This document shows positions 61,552-64,000 of a DNA stretch of 64,000 nucleotides, in pieces (positions within the stretch are counted from its first letter, which is position 1; every line of letters starts with the position of its first letter). The position numbers and the translations under genes were made by a program. The notes under the pieces were generated by a model that saw only the letters and a list, made by a program, of their open reading frames with translations, was not told the DNA's origin and did no database searches. This stretch comes from Bacillus sp. FJAT-29937 (GTDB lineage Bacteria; Bacillota; Bacilli; Bacillales; Cytobacillaceae). The stretch covers positions 264,878-328,877 of the forward strand of contig NZ_LMAS01000006.1 in assembly GCF_001509555.1 (NCBI RefSeq), written 5' to 3'.

Positions 61552-62731
61552 TTCGTAATTCCTCCCAAAATTCCCTTGTAATATGAAAGTTCATTGCTAC
61601 TCTAGATGTGGCATTTGTTCCAATCGTTAAGGCGTTTGAATAATCTTCATTACTTTCAATTAACTTAGCTAATCGATGAACCGCATGATCTGAGAAGGGC
61701 TTGCTGATTCTTAGATCAAGATCAGGTTCGGCCAAAAGTACACTCCATGATGTAAAAAGGGATTTGTTAATAAGCTTTCGGCGTCCAGCCTCCCTTAACT
61801 CTGATAATTTATACTTACGGAAGGCGTATTCACCAAAAAGCTCATGAGCATTATTCATCGCTCTAGTAAAAGCTTTTTCTATTTCTACTAGTTTTTGATC
61901 ATTCATAGCATTCAACTGATCAAATGTAAGATCTAAAAATAGCTCCAAGTCGCTTTTATGGTAATCTAACTCAAAGGTCTTGTAATTGTAGGAAGAATAA
62001 AATGCAATAAAGCGCAGTACTAGTTCTTGAGCCGCCATCCGCATATCATTGACGCCTCCATCTGTTGCTGCCTGAAATGATGAAGAATGCGCTAATCTCT
62101 TAAGGAAATCACGTATCCGGGCTTTTGCAATCGAATTACGAATTTCTTGTGCATTTAATGAAACACCCCCGGTATTAATTCTCCTAAATAGATCGTACTT
62201 AACCTGGGAAGGAGTTCTTGCATCAATAACGTTAACAGCTAATTGTGTCATATAAATTCGACTCACATACTTTGCATCTAAATCTTTAAAGTATTTTCCG
62301 TCACAAGAATCTTGTAGGTATTGTAGGCCTTTTAATTTAAACTCTCCATTTAAGAATTCGTTAATTGTTGATAGACGCTGTAACCCATCAATGACATGAA
62401 GAACTGAATCTTCATCTTCATAGAAGTAAAAGGCAGGAATGGGTATTCTTAGCATTAAAGATTCAATTAAAAGTGACTTTCTTTTGATCTCTTTCCAAAC
62501 TTTATTTCTTTGAAAGTCGGGATAAAGGTTCAAAAGATCCAAATCAATTAATTCTTTCATGTATTTCAATGAAAGCATTCGTTGTTCTATACGGATTTTT
62601 TCAGCATCAAATGGGAGCTCAGATTGATCTTCTTCATCAGTCAATTGTTCATATTCAATTCCGTACGTCTCTTCTTGTACTAGGTCGGAGTCTACCTCGC
62701 TAGTATTACTATTAAATCGGAATGGATTCAT
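61538..62731 (-). CDS. DUF262 (GmrSD-like ParB-fold) protein
   Basis: A 397-residue protein. PDFQR (71-75), DGLQR (115-119, a variant of DGQQR) and FRRINTGGVSLNAQEIRN are the DUF262 marks. This fold is shared with the GmrS part of type IV restriction enzymes and hydrolyses NTPs or nicks DNA. No HNH domain (DUF1524) is seen at the C-terminus. ATG 62731 follows GGAGGG; the longer frame to 62893 has no support. First gene of the cassette. Confidence 0.85.
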   Translation of the reverse strand: MNPFRFNSNTSEVDSDLVQEETYGIEYEQLTDEEDQSELPFDAEKIRIEQRMLSLKYMKELIDLDLLNLYPDFQRNKVWKEIKRKSLLIESLMLRIPIPAFYFYEDEDSVLHVIDGLQRLSTINEFLNGEFKLKGLQYLQDSCDGKYFKDLDAKYVSRIYMTQLAVNVIDARTPSQVKYDLFRRINTGGVSLNAQEIRNSIAKARIRDFLKRLAHSSSFQAATDGGVNDMRMAAQELVLRFIAFYSSYNYKTFELDYHKSDLELFLDLTFDQLNAMNDQKLVEIEKAFTRAMNNAHELFGEYAFRKYKLSELREAGRRKLINKSLFTSWSVLLAEPDLDLRISKPFSDHAVHRLAKLIESNEDYSNALTIGTNATSRVAMNFHITREFWEELRIDIR

Positions 62732-63078
62732 TTGTGTCCCTCCATTAAAAGCATTGATAATACTATTATATAGCATAGGAAATGAAATCAGCATAAGAGA
62801 ATTCTGATTAATTCTATTAGTTTTAGTATGCCCAAGAAATGGATAAATTATATCGACGATATCGTTGTCTAGTATTGTGAAAGATTCAAACAATTAGAAA
62901 GAAACTATTTCATTTGTCAATTAAAGTTGACTACCTACCTCCCATTCTAGTGAAATATACCGAACCATAGGAAAAATATAACTACAATTCCATCCATAAA
63001 TATACTAAAATAGGACTTAATACATAATGTCATAATTTGCCGTGCGAACGGCGTCTTGACACCAGAGGGGGAACACCA

Positions 63079-64000
63079 ATGGGGAATTTGAAAAAGTATA
63101 TTAGTTTTTTGCTAGTTTTATTGCTGTTGTCGAATGTGACTTCTGTTTCGGCAGCTGAACCAATTCAGGAAATACGAGATTTGATTAAGGAATATTACAT
63201 AGAGGACGTGCCGGCTTCGGTATTAGCCAAGCCGACTGCGAAGGAAATTACGGAGCATTTGGACCCTTATTCTGTCTACATGACCGCTCAAGAGTTTGAC
63301 CGATTTACGAATGGCATTGAGCAGCAGTTAGTGGGAGTGGGGATCGTTCTGGATGAGGATCCAAAGGGAGTCAAGATCATATCTGTGATCCAAGGCGGTC
63401 CAGCTGATCGTGCTGGGTTGAACGCAGGAGATATTATTATCGCTGCCAATGGGACAAGCTTGGCGGGACAATCTGTGCAACACGCGATTTCGATTATTAC
63501 GGGCGCAGCGAACACAACCGTCACGCTGCAATATATTTCAGTCGACACAAATGAAAAGGTCACAAAGGCGTTAAAGAGAGAATTAATCAGAATTCCGAAT
63601 GTCGAGTATCAAATGCTCGGCGGGGATATCGGCTATATTCGCCTTCATAGCTTCTCTCAAGAGGCAACAGAGGACATTACGAATGCGATTGGAAAATTAC
63701 CGGGTGCACAAGGCTGGATTTTCGATCTCCGAAACAACGGAGGGGGCTATGTTTCCACTGCCCAGGAAGTGGCTGGCCTATTCCCTAACGTAACCAACGC
63801 CTTCCAACTGAGATATAAGACAGAACGGCCAGAGGTTTACGCGGCTCTTCCGCAAAAGGTCAAGTTTACAATCCCAACGCATATTCTCATCAATGAATAT
63901 AGCGCAAGTGCTTCCGAAATGGTCGCCGTCTCTGTCAAAGAACAAAAAGGGGCAACCCTTTACGGACAAACGTCCTTTGGAAAAGGGTCCATGCAGTCGC
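63079..64000 (+). CDS. S41 C-terminal processing peptidase (partial)
   Basis: Runs off the window (307 codons seen). A signal peptide (KKYISFLLVLLLLSNVTSVSA) leads to a short pre-domain, a PDZ domain (about 85-165, GVGIVLDEDPKGVKI ... GGPADRAGLNAGD) and the S41 fold (DIGYIRLHSFSQ, WIFDLRNNGGGY). The catalytic Ser is in SASASEM and Lys in FGKGSMQ, both present. CtpA/B-like; CtpB acts in sporulation, but this copy is not placed. GAGGGG precedes ATG 63079. Confidence 0.92.
   Translation, partial: MGNLKKYISFLLVLLLLSNVTSVSAAEPIQEIRDLIKEYYIEDVPASVLAKPTAKEITEHLDPYSVYMTAQEFDRFTNGIEQQLVGVGIVLDEDPKGVKIISVIQGGPADRAGLNAGDIIIAANGTSLAGQSVQHAISIITGAANTTVTLQYISVDTNEKVTKALKRELIRIPNVEYQMLGGDIGYIRLHSFSQEATEDITNAIGKLPGAQGWIFDLRNNGGGYVSTAQEVAGLFPNVTNAFQLRYKTERPEVYAALPQKVKFTIPTHILINEYSASASEMVAVSVKEQKGATLYGQTSFGKGSMQS

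Overview
The window reads as a chromosomal segment of an endospore-forming Bacillaceae bacterium (Firmicutes). The evidence is gene order: the complete F-type ATP synthase operon, an 11-gene complex I operon, then ywzB, ywmB, murA, spoIID, spoIIQ, spoIIID, mbl, flhO, flhP, fabZ, ywpF, ssbB and ywqA/ywqB, which follows the Bacillus subtilis/B. cereus backbone. AT-rich spacers, strong GGAGG-type ribosome binding sites and GTG/TTG starts fit. I cannot name the species. No rRNA, tRNA or CRISPR array was seen.

Layout. 1-2.4 kb: a secreted Vpr-like subtilase. 2.5-10 kb: atpZ-I-B-E-F-H-A-G-D-C. 10-12.8 kb: a NERD-domain gene set between two arrays of palindromic repeats, then a 200-bp inverted repeat that carries the -35 box of the next promoter. 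12.8-23.6 kb: nuoA-B-C-D-H-I-J-K-L-M-N without nuoE, F or G; NuoC has a roughly 300-residue Ala/Lys repeat extension. 24-35 kb: cell envelope, sporulation, cell shape, flagellar and fatty acid genes. 35-43 kb: ywpF, ssbB, an XRE regulator, repeats, and the SNF2 helicase/SWIM-protein pair. 43-50 kb: a candidate type I toxin, a CarD regulator, VapBC, a LysM-3D wall protein, a chemoreceptor and small DUF genes.

50-64 kb is the accessory part. The most striking locus is 49.4-50.9 kb: a PlcR-like HTH-TPR regulator (RRNPP type) followed by an exported protein holding eleven copies of the heptapeptide ADYPVQH on a 14-residue period. It looks like a quorum-sensing receptor with a multi-copy pheromone precursor; the heptapeptide resembles the PapR signal ADLPFEF. 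After it come a second NERD gene again bracketed by repeats, a ComM-AbrB-DprA cluster, Rpn-type nuclease remnants, a MazEF module inside a ~440-bp duplication that also copied the 5' end of a NUDIX gene, a three-gene DUF262/ATPase cassette that may be defensive, and the start of an S41 processing protease cut by the window end.

The spacers carry several unrelated repeat families: palindromic CATAGT...ACTATG units (four loci), a 21-bp TGGCTGACAAA repeat (six loci), GGACAGG palindromes, and AAAGGACA/TGTCC units. They lie mostly between a terminator and the next promoter. They, not protein genes, account for most of the unexplained DNA.
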